This document shows, one piece after another, positions 56,405 to 64,000 of a stretch of 64,000 nt of DNA. How positions within the stretch are numbered: the stretch's first letter is position 1; each line of letters begins with the position of its first letter. The notes under the pieces are model-generated. The model had not been told where the DNA came from, searched no databases, and was given only the letters and a program-made list of their open reading frames with translations. Source of the DNA: Bacteroidota bacterium (GTDB lineage Bacteria; Bacteroidota; Bacteroidia; Bacteroidales; Dysgonomonadaceae); assembly GCA_023388315.1 (NCBI GenBank), contig JAEWGM010000028.1, forward strand, positions 62,001-126,000, written 5' to 3'. Made by a program: the position numbers and the translations under genes.

Positions 56405-58609
56405 ATGAAAAAACAAACGCGGGAAAGCAACAAAAAAAAGATTCTTGGCAGATACGGGCTCATTGTTACCGTGCTATTGCTTTTTGCTGTAATGATTATT
56501 TTTTCTGCCGGAAAAGTAGTCTTTACATCCGAAGGCAAAAAATGGCGCGAAGTAGGCGAAAAAGAGACCGTGATAAAAAATCGTGTTATTTTACCCAAAC
56601 GCGGAAACATTTATACCCACGATGGCAAATTGCTTGCCACGAGCGAGCCGCTATACAGTATTTACATGGATTTTTGGGCCGATGGCATGCAGAAAGACAC
56701 CCTAGTGCAATACGTGGACGACCTCACCGTGCTGTTAGCGAAAAAATTCCCACAACGCACTGCTTCGCAGTATAAAAAAACCATCATGGACGGGTGGAAA
56801 CTACGCGAAAAAGAGGAGCGCCAAATCAGGGAAAACCAAGCACAGGGAATCGACAAAAAAGTAACCATTCGCTCACGATATGTGAAAATTCTTCCACGCG
56901 ATATTTCGTATGTCGAGTTAAAAGAAATTCGCACGTACCCCTTTTGGAACCAGCGTTCTAACCGAAGTGGGCTGATTGCCGAAGAAAAAAACGCCCGCAA
57001 AAAACCATTCGGCAATCTGGCTACGCGCACCGTGGGCAGCGTGTATAAGGATTTGGAAAAAGGCGGTGCTAGCGGCCTCGAGTTGAAGTACGATTCGCTT
57101 TTGCGCGGTGTGCCCGGTGTGAAATTTCGCCAAAAAATACAAGGCAAATGGATGGATGTGGTGGAAGAACCCGCTCAGGAAGGGTACGATATCATCACCA
57201 CCATCGATGCCGATATTCAAGATATTACCGAGCGCGCGTTGCGTGCGAAACTGGAAGAAACGTCCGCCGAGTCGGGAACGGCCATTATTATGGAAACCAA
57301 AACGGGCGAGATAAAAGGCATTGCCAACCTCGACCGCATGAGCAACGGCAAATACGCGGAGGGCAACCCCAACGCATTTTCATATATGAACGAGCCCGGC
57401 TCCACCTTTAAAACCGTAACGGTGATGGTGGCGCTGGAAGACGGCGTTATTACGCCCACCGATTCGTTTCACGTGGGCAACGGCCTGTTTCAATACAACA
57501 AAAGATGGGTGCGCGACCACTACTGGCGTCGCGGCCAAGACCGTGGCTATCTCACCGTTGCCGAAGGCATTGAAATTTCTTCCAACGTGGTGATGGCAAA
57601 AATTGTGCTGAAAGGGTATGAGCGCAACCCCGAAAATTTTGTGAAAGGCATCGATCGCATCGGGTTGCGAAAAAGCCTTAAATGGGACGTTCCGCTCAGA
57701 GGAATTGAGGGCACTTCATCCATTAGAATGCCCGACGATAAAGTAAATTATTGGTCGAAAACCACTTTGCCGTGGATGTCATACGGGTACGAATCGAAAG
57801 TACCGCCCATTTATATGTTGATGTTTTACAATGGAATAGCCAATGGCGGGAAAATGATAAAACCGTTTATCGCTAAGCGGTTCCTGAAAAACGGACAAGT
57901 GGTAAAAGAATTTGAAGCCGAAGTGGTTAACCCCAAAATTTGTTCCGACACCACGTTGTCGCAGATACAGCAAATGCTGGTGGGTGTGATTGAAAACGGA
58001 ACGGCTAAACAAGTGAAATCTGATTATTTCACCATTGCCGGGAAAACCGGAACGGCGCAAATTGCCGCGGGTGGAGCCTACAACAGTGGGCACTTCGTAT
58101 CGTTTTGCGGTTATTTTCCCGCGGAAGACCCCATGTATACCATTTTTGTGGGTGTTAGGCGCCCGCAAGGTGTTCCTTCCGGAGGTGGGCAGGCGGGAAT
58201 GGTTTTTAAAAATATTGCCGAACAAACCTATGTGCGCAAAGTGCATCTCACGGCGCAAGATTGTCAAATAGATTCCACATTGCAGGTGAATCCGCCGGTG
58301 AAAAACGGAAACTGGGGCAATAACCATGCCGTGCTTGCATCGTTGAATTTCCCTATGAAGATGATGGAGCAGGCGGCCGATTGGGTGAAAGTGGAATATG
58401 ATAGTTTGCAATATCAGCCCAAAGCGCTGGCTCTCAGTAAAGAGTCCATTCCCGATGTGCTGGGAATGGGCGCGCGCGACGCGGTTTACTTGCTCGAAAA
58501 ATCGGGTCTTCGCGTCAATCTCATAGGAGCGGGTAGGGTGGTTTCTCAATCGTTCAGGCCGGGAGACAAGCTGGTAAAAGGTACAACCATAAGCATCACA
58601 TTGCAATAA
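56405..58609 (+). CDS. ftsI: Septal class B penicillin-binding protein (FtsI/PBP3) with PASTA domain
   Basis: 734 residues. TM at about 16-36 (YGLIVTVLLLFAVMIIFSAG), then the PBP dimerisation domain (VILPKRGNIYTHDGKLLATS). Transpeptidase motifs: STFK with Ser about 333, SSN at about 392, and KTGT at about 547. A C-terminal PASTA domain (IPDVLGMGARDAVYLLEKSG) brings the length above the ~590 of E. coli FtsI. It cross-links septal peptidoglycan together with FtsW. 21 bp after ftsL. Confidence 0.95.
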   Translation: MKKQTRESNKKKILGRYGLIVTVLLLFAVMIIFSAGKVVFTSEGKKWREVGEKETVIKNRVILPKRGNIYTHDGKLLATSEPLYSIYMDFWADGMQKDTLVQYVDDLTVLLAKKFPQRTASQYKKTIMDGWKLREKEERQIRENQAQGIDKKVTIRSRYVKILPRDISYVELKEIRTYPFWNQRSNRSGLIAEEKNARKKPFGNLATRTVGSVYKDLEKGGASGLELKYDSLLRGVPGVKFRQKIQGKWMDVVEEPAQEGYDIITTIDADIQDITERALRAKLEETSAESGTAIIMETKTGEIKGIANLDRMSNGKYAEGNPNAFSYMNEPGSTFKTVTVMVALEDGVITPTDSFHVGNGLFQYNKRWVRDHYWRRGQDRGYLTVAEGIEISSNVVMAKIVLKGYERNPENFVKGIDRIGLRKSLKWDVPLRGIEGTSSIRMPDDKVNYWSKTTLPWMSYGYESKVPPIYMLMFYNGIANGGKMIKPFIAKRFLKNGQVVKEFEAEVVNPKICSDTTLSQIQQMLVGVIENGTAKQVKSDYFTIAGKTGTAQIAAGGAYNSGHFVSFCGYFPAEDPMYTIFVGVRRPQGVPSGGGQAGMVFKNIAEQTYVRKVHLTAQDCQIDSTLQVNPPVKNGNWGNNHAVLASLNFPMKMMEQAADWVKVEYDSLQYQPKALALSKESIPDVLGMGARDAVYLLEKSGLRVNLIGAGRVVSQSFRPGDKLVKGTTISITLQ

Positions 58610-58623
58610 AAACAAAGAAGATT

Positions 58624-60078
58624 ATGAAATTAACGCAACTCATTGAAAAATGCAAGGTCGTAGCCATTAAAGGCGACAAAAACAGGGAGGTTGCATCCAT
58701 CACATCCGATTCGCGCACGGTGCAATCGGGTTCTTTGTTTATCGCGGTAGAAGGAATTTGCACCGATGGACACGCCTACATTGGCAAAGCCATAGAGCAA
58801 GATGCCGCCGTGGTGGTGTACGACAAGCCGATGATTGAAGAATATTTCTCTCGTGTAACTTACGTGCAAGTGGAGGATAGCGCTGTGGCGCTGGCGATGA
58901 TTGCTTCGGAGTGGTTTGGCAACCCATCGGATCAGCTGAGTTTGGTGGGCATCACCGGAACAAACGGAAAGACCACCATTGCCACCTTACTTCACCAAAT
59001 GTTTCGCGAGGTGGGCGTAAAGGCGGGATTGCTTTCAACCGTAGCAAATTTCGTAAACGATACTTCTTATCCCACCACGCACACCACACTCGACCCTATT
59101 TCGCTCAACTCATTGCTTCGCGAAATGGTGGACGCCGGCTGTGAATACGCGTTTATGGAAGTAAGCTCGCACGCCATCCATCAAAAACGGGTGCACGGAT
59201 TGAAGTTCGCCGGCGGCGTTTTCACCAACCTCACGCAAGACCATTTGGACTACCACAAAAACATGTTGGAGTACCGGAATGTGAAAAAAGCGTTTTTCGA
59301 TCAATTGCCCGCTTCGGCGTTCGCGCTCACCAACATAGATGACAAAAACGGCCCCATTATGCTGCAAAACACACGTGCTGCCAAGCACACGTATTCGCTG
59401 CGAAGCATGGCCGATTTTAAAGCGCGCATTTTCGAGAAACACCTCGATGGCACCGATATTGAAATCAACGGCAAAGAATTGGTTGTTCAATTTGTGGGCG
59501 TATTCAATGTGTATAATTTATTGGCGGTTTACGGCGCTGCCGTTTTACTCGGCTTGGAGAGCGATGAAGTGCTTCGTGTGCTTACGTTGTTAAAACCCGT
59601 GGCGGGGCGGTTTCAAACCATTCGTTCCACCAAAAAAATCACCGCCATTGTGGATTATGCCCACACGCCCGACGCGCTCACCAACGTGCTCAACGCCATT
59701 CGCGAAGTGCTCAACAACAAAGGAAGCATTATTACCGTGGTGGGTTGTGGCGGCAATCGCGACAAAACAAAACGCCCCATTATGGCGCGTGAAGCGGCGC
59801 AAGCGAGCAACAAAGTGATTCTCACATCAGATAACCCCCGTTTTGAAGAGCCGCAAGCCATTTTAGACGATATGATTGCCGGTTTATCGGAAGAAGAAAA
59901 AGCCGCGGCAATTACCATTGTGGATCGTCGCGAAGCCATAAAAACCGCTTGCGCCTTGGCGCAACCCGGCGATGTGGTGTTGGTAGCCGGAAAGGGGCAC
60001 GAAGATTATCAGGAAATTAAAGGAGTAAAACATCATTTTGACGACAAGGAGGAAATAGAAAAAATATTTGCCATTTAA
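58624..60078 (+). CDS. murE: UDP-MurNAc-tripeptide synthetase, meso-diaminopimelate-adding
   Basis: 484 residues. The ATP loop is GITGTNGKTTIATLLHQMF (about 110), followed by the central-domain motif EVSSHAIHQKRVHGL. The substrate-specificity motif DNPR (403-406) marks meso-diaminopimelate, not lysine, as the amino acid added to UDP-MurNAc-L-Ala-D-Glu. Ends with VVLVAGKGHEDYQEIKG. Cytosolic. 14 bp after ftsI and 33 bp before mraY. Confidence 0.96.
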   Translation: MKLTQLIEKCKVVAIKGDKNREVASITSDSRTVQSGSLFIAVEGICTDGHAYIGKAIEQDAAVVVYDKPMIEEYFSRVTYVQVEDSAVALAMIASEWFGNPSDQLSLVGITGTNGKTTIATLLHQMFREVGVKAGLLSTVANFVNDTSYPTTHTTLDPISLNSLLREMVDAGCEYAFMEVSSHAIHQKRVHGLKFAGGVFTNLTQDHLDYHKNMLEYRNVKKAFFDQLPASAFALTNIDDKNGPIMLQNTRAAKHTYSLRSMADFKARIFEKHLDGTDIEINGKELVVQFVGVFNVYNLLAVYGAAVLLGLESDEVLRVLTLLKPVAGRFQTIRSTKKITAIVDYAHTPDALTNVLNAIREVLNNKGSIITVVGCGGNRDKTKRPIMAREAAQASNKVILTSDNPRFEEPQAILDDMIAGLSEEEKAAAITIVDRREAIKTACALAQPGDVVLVAGKGHEDYQEIKGVKHHFDDKEEIEKIFAI

Positions 60079-60111
60079 GTGGCAACCCAAGTTTATAACT
60101 AGAAACTATAT

Positions 60112-61371
60112 ATGCTGTATTATCTTTTTGAATATTTAGATACATTGGATTTTCCCGGAGCCGGAATGTTTCAATATGTGATGTTCCGCTCGGCAATGGC
60201 GGCTGTTTTCGCGCTGCTGATCGGTATTTTTGTGGGAAAAAAGATTATTCGCAGGCTTCAGAAAAAGCAAATTGGCGAAACCATCCGCAACCTCGATTTG
60301 GAAGGCCAATACAGTAAGCGTGGAACGCCAACCATGGGCGGCATCATCATCATTTTGTCCATCATGGTATCGATTCTGCTTTTCGGAAAACTCGAAAACA
60401 TCTATGTCATTCTCATGATGGTAAGCACTGTTTGGCTGGGCGCCTTAGGCTTTGCCGATGATTACATCAAGGTTTTCAAAAAAGATAAAGAAGGGCTGAA
60501 AGGGAAGTTCAAAATTGTGGCGCAAGTGGGTTTGGGGTTGATAATCGGGCTCACCATGTACCTCAGCCCCGAAATTGTGATACGCGAAAATACCGAGGTA
60601 CGTGTCAACAATGTAATTGAGGAAGTAACTTATAAGCAAGAAGATGTAAAATCTACCAGTACCACCATTCCTTTTGTAAAAAACAACAATTTCGATTACA
60701 AAAACTTGGTTTCGTGGATGGGCGACGCGGCCGATAAAGCGGTATGGGTAATTATCGTTATTGTGGTGATTCTCATTGTAACAGCCGTTTCAAATAGCGC
60801 CAACCTCACCGATGGTTTAGATGGACTGGCGTCCGGTACCTCGGCCATTATCGGTGTGGCGCTGGGAATTCTGGCGTATGTTTCGGGGCGTGTCGATTTC
60901 GCGTCTTATCTCAACATTATGCACATTCCCGGTGGCGATGAGTTGATGGTTTTTGCCGCGGCGTTTGTGGGTGCCACGGTGGGTTTTCTTTGGTATAATT
61001 CATATCCCGCGCAAGTGTTTATGGGCGATACCGGCAGCCTCACGTTGGGCGGTATTATTGGCGTTTTTGCCGTGTTGATTCATAAAGAGTTGTTGCTGCC
61101 CATTCTTTGCGGTGTGTTTTTTGTGGAAGCGTTATCGGTGATGGCGCAGGTGGCGTATTTTAAATTCACGAAAAAGAAATACGGCGCCGGCAAACGAATT
61201 TTTAAGATGACGCCTTTGCATCATCATTATCAAAAACCGGGTGACGGCAGTATTGACGCGCTCATTCAAAAGCCGTTCATCCCGCTCACGGAACCGAAAA
61301 TTGTAAATCGGTTTTGGCTCGTAGGAATGATTTTAGCGGTATTGGCGTTGGCAACACTGAAAATGCGTTAA
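60112..61371 (+). CDS. mraY: Phospho-N-acetylmuramoyl-pentapeptide transferase
   Basis: 419 residues, longer than the ~360 of E. coli MraY. Catalytic features: [40 protein letters not shown] (the DD pair), [18 protein letters not shown], and [12 protein letters not shown]. An insertion of about 55 residues (about 150-205, [20 protein letters not shown] and following) lies in a loop between TM helices, as in other Bacteroidota. It makes lipid I from UDP-MurNAc-pentapeptide and undecaprenyl phosphate in the inner membrane. Confidence 0.96.
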   Translation: MLYYLFEYLDTLDFPGAGMFQYVMFRSAMAAVFALLIGIFVGKKIIRRLQKKQIGETIRNLDLEGQYSKRGTPTMGGIIIILSIMVSILLFGKLENIYVILMMVSTVWLGALGFADDYIKVFKKDKEGLKGKFKIVAQVGLGLIIGLTMYLSPEIVIRENTEVRVNNVIEEVTYKQEDVKSTSTTIPFVKNNNFDYKNLVSWMGDAADKAVWVIIVIVVILIVTAVSNSANLTDGLDGLASGTSAIIGVALGILAYVSGRVDFASYLNIMHIPGGDELMVFAAAFVGATVGFLWYNSYPAQVFMGDTGSLTLGGIIGVFAVLIHKELLLPILCGVFFVEALSVMAQVAYFKFTKKKYGAGKRIFKMTPLHHHYQKPGDGSIDALIQKPFIPLTEPKIVNRFWLVGMILAVLALATLKMR

Positions 61372-61470
61372 GATTTTAATAACAAAAAATAATAAGGTAA
61401 TGAGGTTTTTGTTTGTGTTTTCCTCTCTACTAAGGTTAAAATGAAAATATGGATGACCATATATTTTTAA

Positions 61471-61624
61471 AACCACATAGATACATAGGAATTATAGCTT
61501 ATGGAAAGAAGAACAACAAGAATAAGTTTGTACATAGAAAACTTTGTTTTACACATAGCAGCCACGTCTGCTATTACTATTGTGGTACTGTTCTTTACCT
61601 AAAAAACTATGTATCTATGTGGTT
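61471..61624. repeat. 154-bp MITE-like element with 18-bp inverted ends
   Basis: AACCACATAGATACATAG (61,471-61,488) is the exact reverse complement of CTATGTATCTATGTGGTT (61,607-61,624). Inside is a second hairpin, ATAGCAG/CTGCTAT (near 61,557-61,576). The element fills half of the 340-bp gap between mraY and murD, an otherwise tight operon. No coding capacity is convincing. Likely a non-autonomous mobile or palindromic repeat. Confidence 0.75.
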
Positions 61625-61711
61625 CAAAATCGAATCGGAAACCTTATTAGCTCATTCGTAAATAAAGTGAAAAATAGATAATTGTGCATTCTGCATTATG
61701 AATTACACATT

Positions 61712-63049
61712 ATGAATTATGAATTAATCATACTCGGTGGCGGCGAAAGCGGAGTGGGTTCCGCAATTTTGGCACAAAAGAAAGGATTCAATGTATTTCT
61801 TTCCGATGGCGGAATGCTCAAAGACGAACACAAACAAACACTTATCGATTATCATATACCCTTTGAAGAAGGCGGGCATAGCGAAGAAAAAATTCTTCAA
61901 GCAACGGAAGTGGTGAAAAGCCCGGGAATCCCCGACACGGCGCCCATTATGCAGAAAATCATTGCCAAAGGCATTCACGTGATTTCCGAAATTGAATTTG
62001 CCGGCCGATACACTCGATCTAAAATGATTTGCGTTACCGGAAGTAACGGCAAAACCACCACCACGAGCCTTATTTATCACATTTTAAAATCGGCCGGCCT
62101 CAATGTGGGGTTGGGCGGCAACATCGGCAAAAGTTTTGCCCGCCAAGTGGCGGAAGAAAATTTCGATTATTACGTGCTGGAATTGAGCAGTTTTCAATTG
62201 GAGGGCGTCTACGATTTCAAAGCCGATATCGCGGTGTTGCTCAACATCACCCCCGACCATCTGGACCGATACAATTATTCGTTGGAAAATTACGCGGATG
62301 CCAAAATGCGCATCATCCGCAACCAAAAAGTAAACGACGCGCTCATTTATTGGGTTGACGACCCGGTAATTACAAAGCAAATTGCCAAACTCAATCCTCA
62401 AGTCACGCTCTATTCTTTCGGAGAAACAAAAAAAGAGAGCGTGTGCGGATACACCCACAACGGAAAGCTATTTATTGAAACAAAAGAACAGACATTTGAT
62501 ATGGAATTGGAATTACTCGCTCTTCAAGGAACGCACAATGTATATAACTCGTTGGCTTCGGGAATCGTGGCAAAGTTGCTCGATATTTCTGATGATAAAT
62601 TGCGGGCCTCGCTCACCGATTTTAAGGGAGTGCCGCACCGCTTGGAAAAAGTGGCGATGGTGCGCGGCGTGCAATACATCAACGACAGCAAAGCAACCAA
62701 CGTAAACTCGTGCTGGTATGCGCTGCAAAGTATGCGCACCAAAACCGTGCTTATTTTGGGCGGAACCGATAAAGGGAACGATTATTCCGAAATAGAAAAC
62801 TTAGTGAGACAGAAAGCGCGCGCGCTCATTTTTCTCGGCAAAGACAACAGCGCGTTGCACGCTTTTTTCGATGGAAAAGTAGATTCCATCACCGATGCGG
62901 AATCGATGGAGGAAGCCGTGAACGCGGCATATCAATTAGCCGAAAAAGGCGACACGGTATTGCTCTCGCCCTGCTGTGCCAGCTTCGATTTGTTCAAGAA
63001 CTACGAAGACCGCGGCGATCAGTTTAAGGAGTGTGTGAGAAGGCTTTAA
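61712..63049 (+). CDS. murD: UDP-N-acetylmuramoyl-L-alanine:D-glutamate ligase
   Basis: 445 residues from ATG 61,712 (MNYELIILGGGESGVGSAIL). An in-frame TTG at 61,682 lies in an AT-rich, repeated stretch (CATTATGAATTA twice) and is rejected. ATP loop ICVTGSNGKTTTTSLIYHIL; then ELSSFQLEGVYDF and LNITPDHLDRYN, and the C-terminal NDSKATNVNSCWYAL and LSPCCASFDLFKNYEDRG. It adds D-Glu to UDP-MurNAc-L-Ala in the cytosol. Confidence 0.95.
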   Translation: MNYELIILGGGESGVGSAILAQKKGFNVFLSDGGMLKDEHKQTLIDYHIPFEEGGHSEEKILQATEVVKSPGIPDTAPIMQKIIAKGIHVISEIEFAGRYTRSKMICVTGSNGKTTTTSLIYHILKSAGLNVGLGGNIGKSFARQVAEENFDYYVLELSSFQLEGVYDFKADIAVLLNITPDHLDRYNYSLENYADAKMRIIRNQKVNDALIYWVDDPVITKQIAKLNPQVTLYSFGETKKESVCGYTHNGKLFIETKEQTFDMELELLALQGTHNVYNSLASGIVAKLLDISDDKLRASLTDFKGVPHRLEKVAMVRGVQYINDSKATNVNSCWYALQSMRTKTVLILGGTDKGNDYSEIENLVRQKARALIFLGKDNSALHAFFDGKVDSITDAESMEEAVNAAYQLAEKGDTVLLSPCCASFDLFKNYEDRGDQFKECVRRL

Positions 63050-63109
63050 ACGCCGCTTTCGGCGGCGGAATTGGGATTGTATCTTTCAAATCAAAAACCA
63101 ACAAAAACA

Positions 63110-64000
63110 ATGATATCAAAAGCATTTAAAAACATAAAAACAAACCTCAGTTCGTTAGAGGGGAAGGTAAACGGCGAAGATTTGCATCTGGAGGCGGGAA
63201 CGGCAAAAATTGCGTCCATCTTCAAAGGCGATAAAGTCATATGGTCCGTATTTATTGCTTTATGCATTATTTCATTGATCGAAATATTCAGCGCTACCAG
63301 CACCATTGTTTATCGTCAGCAAAACCAATGGGGCCCCATTTTGCGGCATGCTATGTTTTTAATAGGCGGAGTAGGGGTTATCTTGCTCATTCACAATATC
63401 CCGTATCGCTATTTTTCGTCACTTATTTTTATTCTCATCGGTTCCATCGTGTTGCTCATTCTCACGCCGTTTATCGGCACAACCATCAATGGCGCCGAGC
63501 GGTGGATTTCCATCATGGGTTTCACCATTCAACCCTCTGAAATTGCCAAAATATCGTTGATGGGAACGGTCGCTTTTTTGCTCAGCAAGCAAAACGGAAT
63601 GAACGATGGCCTGCTTTTCAAATGGATGATTGGGTTGATGGTGGTGGTCTGCGCCATCATAGCGATGGACAACCTTTCCACGGCCGTATTACTTTTCGGT
63701 GTGTGCTTTTTGCTGATGTTTATCGGTAACGTGAGGCTCACCCGCTTAATGAAAGTGGTTGGCGTGGGCGTGTCGTTTGTGTTGCTTTTTGTGTTGTTGC
63801 TGAACGTGCTTCCCGATAAAATGACCGAATCCGGCGCGCTCAGCCGTTTGGGAACGTGGCAAAACCGCATCGCCAATTTTGGTGGCGCCAAGGAGCAACC
63901 CGAAGAATCTTACTACGCCATCACCGACGATAATTACCAAGTGGCGCATGCTAAAATTGCCATTGCCAACGGCGGCGTGTTTGGTGTTATCCCCGGAAAC
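63110..64000 (+). CDS. ftsW: FtsW septal peptidoglycan polymerase (3' end outside window)
   Basis: The frame opens at ATG 63,110 (MISKAFKNIKTNLSSLEGKV) and is still open at the window end, giving 297 residues. A cytosolic N-terminal extension of about 45 residues precedes TM1 (VIWSVFIALCIISLIEIFSA). The SEDS-family block NGAERWISIMGFTIQPSEIA and later GTWQNRIANFGG support FtsW. It polymerises lipid II at the septum with FtsI. It begins 60 bp after murD, in the conserved murD-ftsW order. Confidence 0.93.
   Translation, partial: MISKAFKNIKTNLSSLEGKVNGEDLHLEAGTAKIASIFKGDKVIWSVFIALCIISLIEIFSATSTIVYRQQNQWGPILRHAMFLIGGVGVILLIHNIPYRYFSSLIFILIGSIVLLILTPFIGTTINGAERWISIMGFTIQPSEIAKISLMGTVAFLLSKQNGMNDGLLFKWMIGLMVVVCAIIAMDNLSTAVLLFGVCFLLMFIGNVRLTRLMKVVGVGVSFVLLFVLLLNVLPDKMTESGALSRLGTWQNRIANFGGAKEQPEESYYAITDDNYQVAHAKIAIANGGVFGVIPGN

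Noticed and set aside
57779..58615. 278-codon minus-strand ORF
   Set aside because: Antisense to ftsI, where the KTGT and PASTA motifs lie on the plus strand.
61449..61661. 70-codon ORF between mraY and murD
   Set aside because: It is made mainly of the inverted-repeat element and has no coding signs.

Overview
The window comes from a Bacteroidota genome, most likely of the order Bacteroidales. The evidence is recurrent TAnnTTTG promoter boxes of the Bacteroidota housekeeping sigma factor, a type III glutamine synthetase, adjacent glycine-lipid acyltransferases (glsA/glsB), an nrfH-nrfA-ccs nitrite-ammonification cluster, and an mraZ-rsmH-ftsL-ftsI-murE-mraY-murD-ftsW cluster with Bacteroidota-type proteins. 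Genus cannot be fixed from sequence reading alone.

Region A (1 to about 21,055) looks like the distal part of an integrative and conjugative element (ICE). It opens with a lower-GC cargo block (TetR regulator, DarB/StlD-like ketosynthase, two-domain glycosyltransferase). Next come element-core genes: a DUF4099/DUF3945-type protein, topoisomerase III and a 2229-residue methylase/helicase. A four-TM membrane protein gene follows, bracketed by two ~250-bp direct repeats, then an AbiE type IV toxin-antitoxin pair. A minus-strand replication operon comes last (two small HTH proteins, a primase/RepA-like ATPase, one unknown). A 50-nt hairpin and a 14-bp match to a tRNA-Ser 3' end at 21,041-21,054 suggest the element's distal attachment site. 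No integrase is in the window.

Region B (21,060-41,080) is chromosomal and mixed. It holds DUF3592-like membrane proteins with a lipoprotein, a TPR-HTH sensor regulator, a Na+-pumping decarboxylase operon, a PepD dipeptidase, an OmpH-like chaperone, a family 2 glycosyltransferase, MarC, enolase and an esterase lipoprotein. A small low-GC island (37,800-41,080) follows, with a second AbiE pair, a frameshifted gene, a 5'-truncated ABC/SMC-type ATPase, an unknown gene and a HARE-HTH protein. It lies against the 3' end of a tRNA-Leu(CAA) gene.

Region C (41,200-52,530) carries mannose-1-phosphate guanylyltransferase and glutamine synthetase III (convergent), a repeat-rich 1-kb gap, and the minus-strand operon nrfH-nrfA-ccsB/resB-ccsA plus a beta-barrel porin. 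The operon is divergent from a Crp/Fnr regulator and has a near-perfect 18-bp palindrome between them.

Region D (52,520-64,000) holds glsA/glsB and then the division and cell-wall cluster on the plus strand, cut by the window end inside ftsW. A 154-bp element with 18-bp inverted ends sits between mraY and murD.

Strongest leads for something new: (1) the paired structured repeats around the membrane-protein gene, with a compensatory base change in their hairpin; (2) the eroded ATPase/HARE-HTH island at tRNA-Leu; (3) the DarB-like ketosynthase with a fused GT4-GT25 glycosyltransferase as ICE cargo; (4) a repeat module shared between the DUF3945 protein and the topoisomerase C-terminus.
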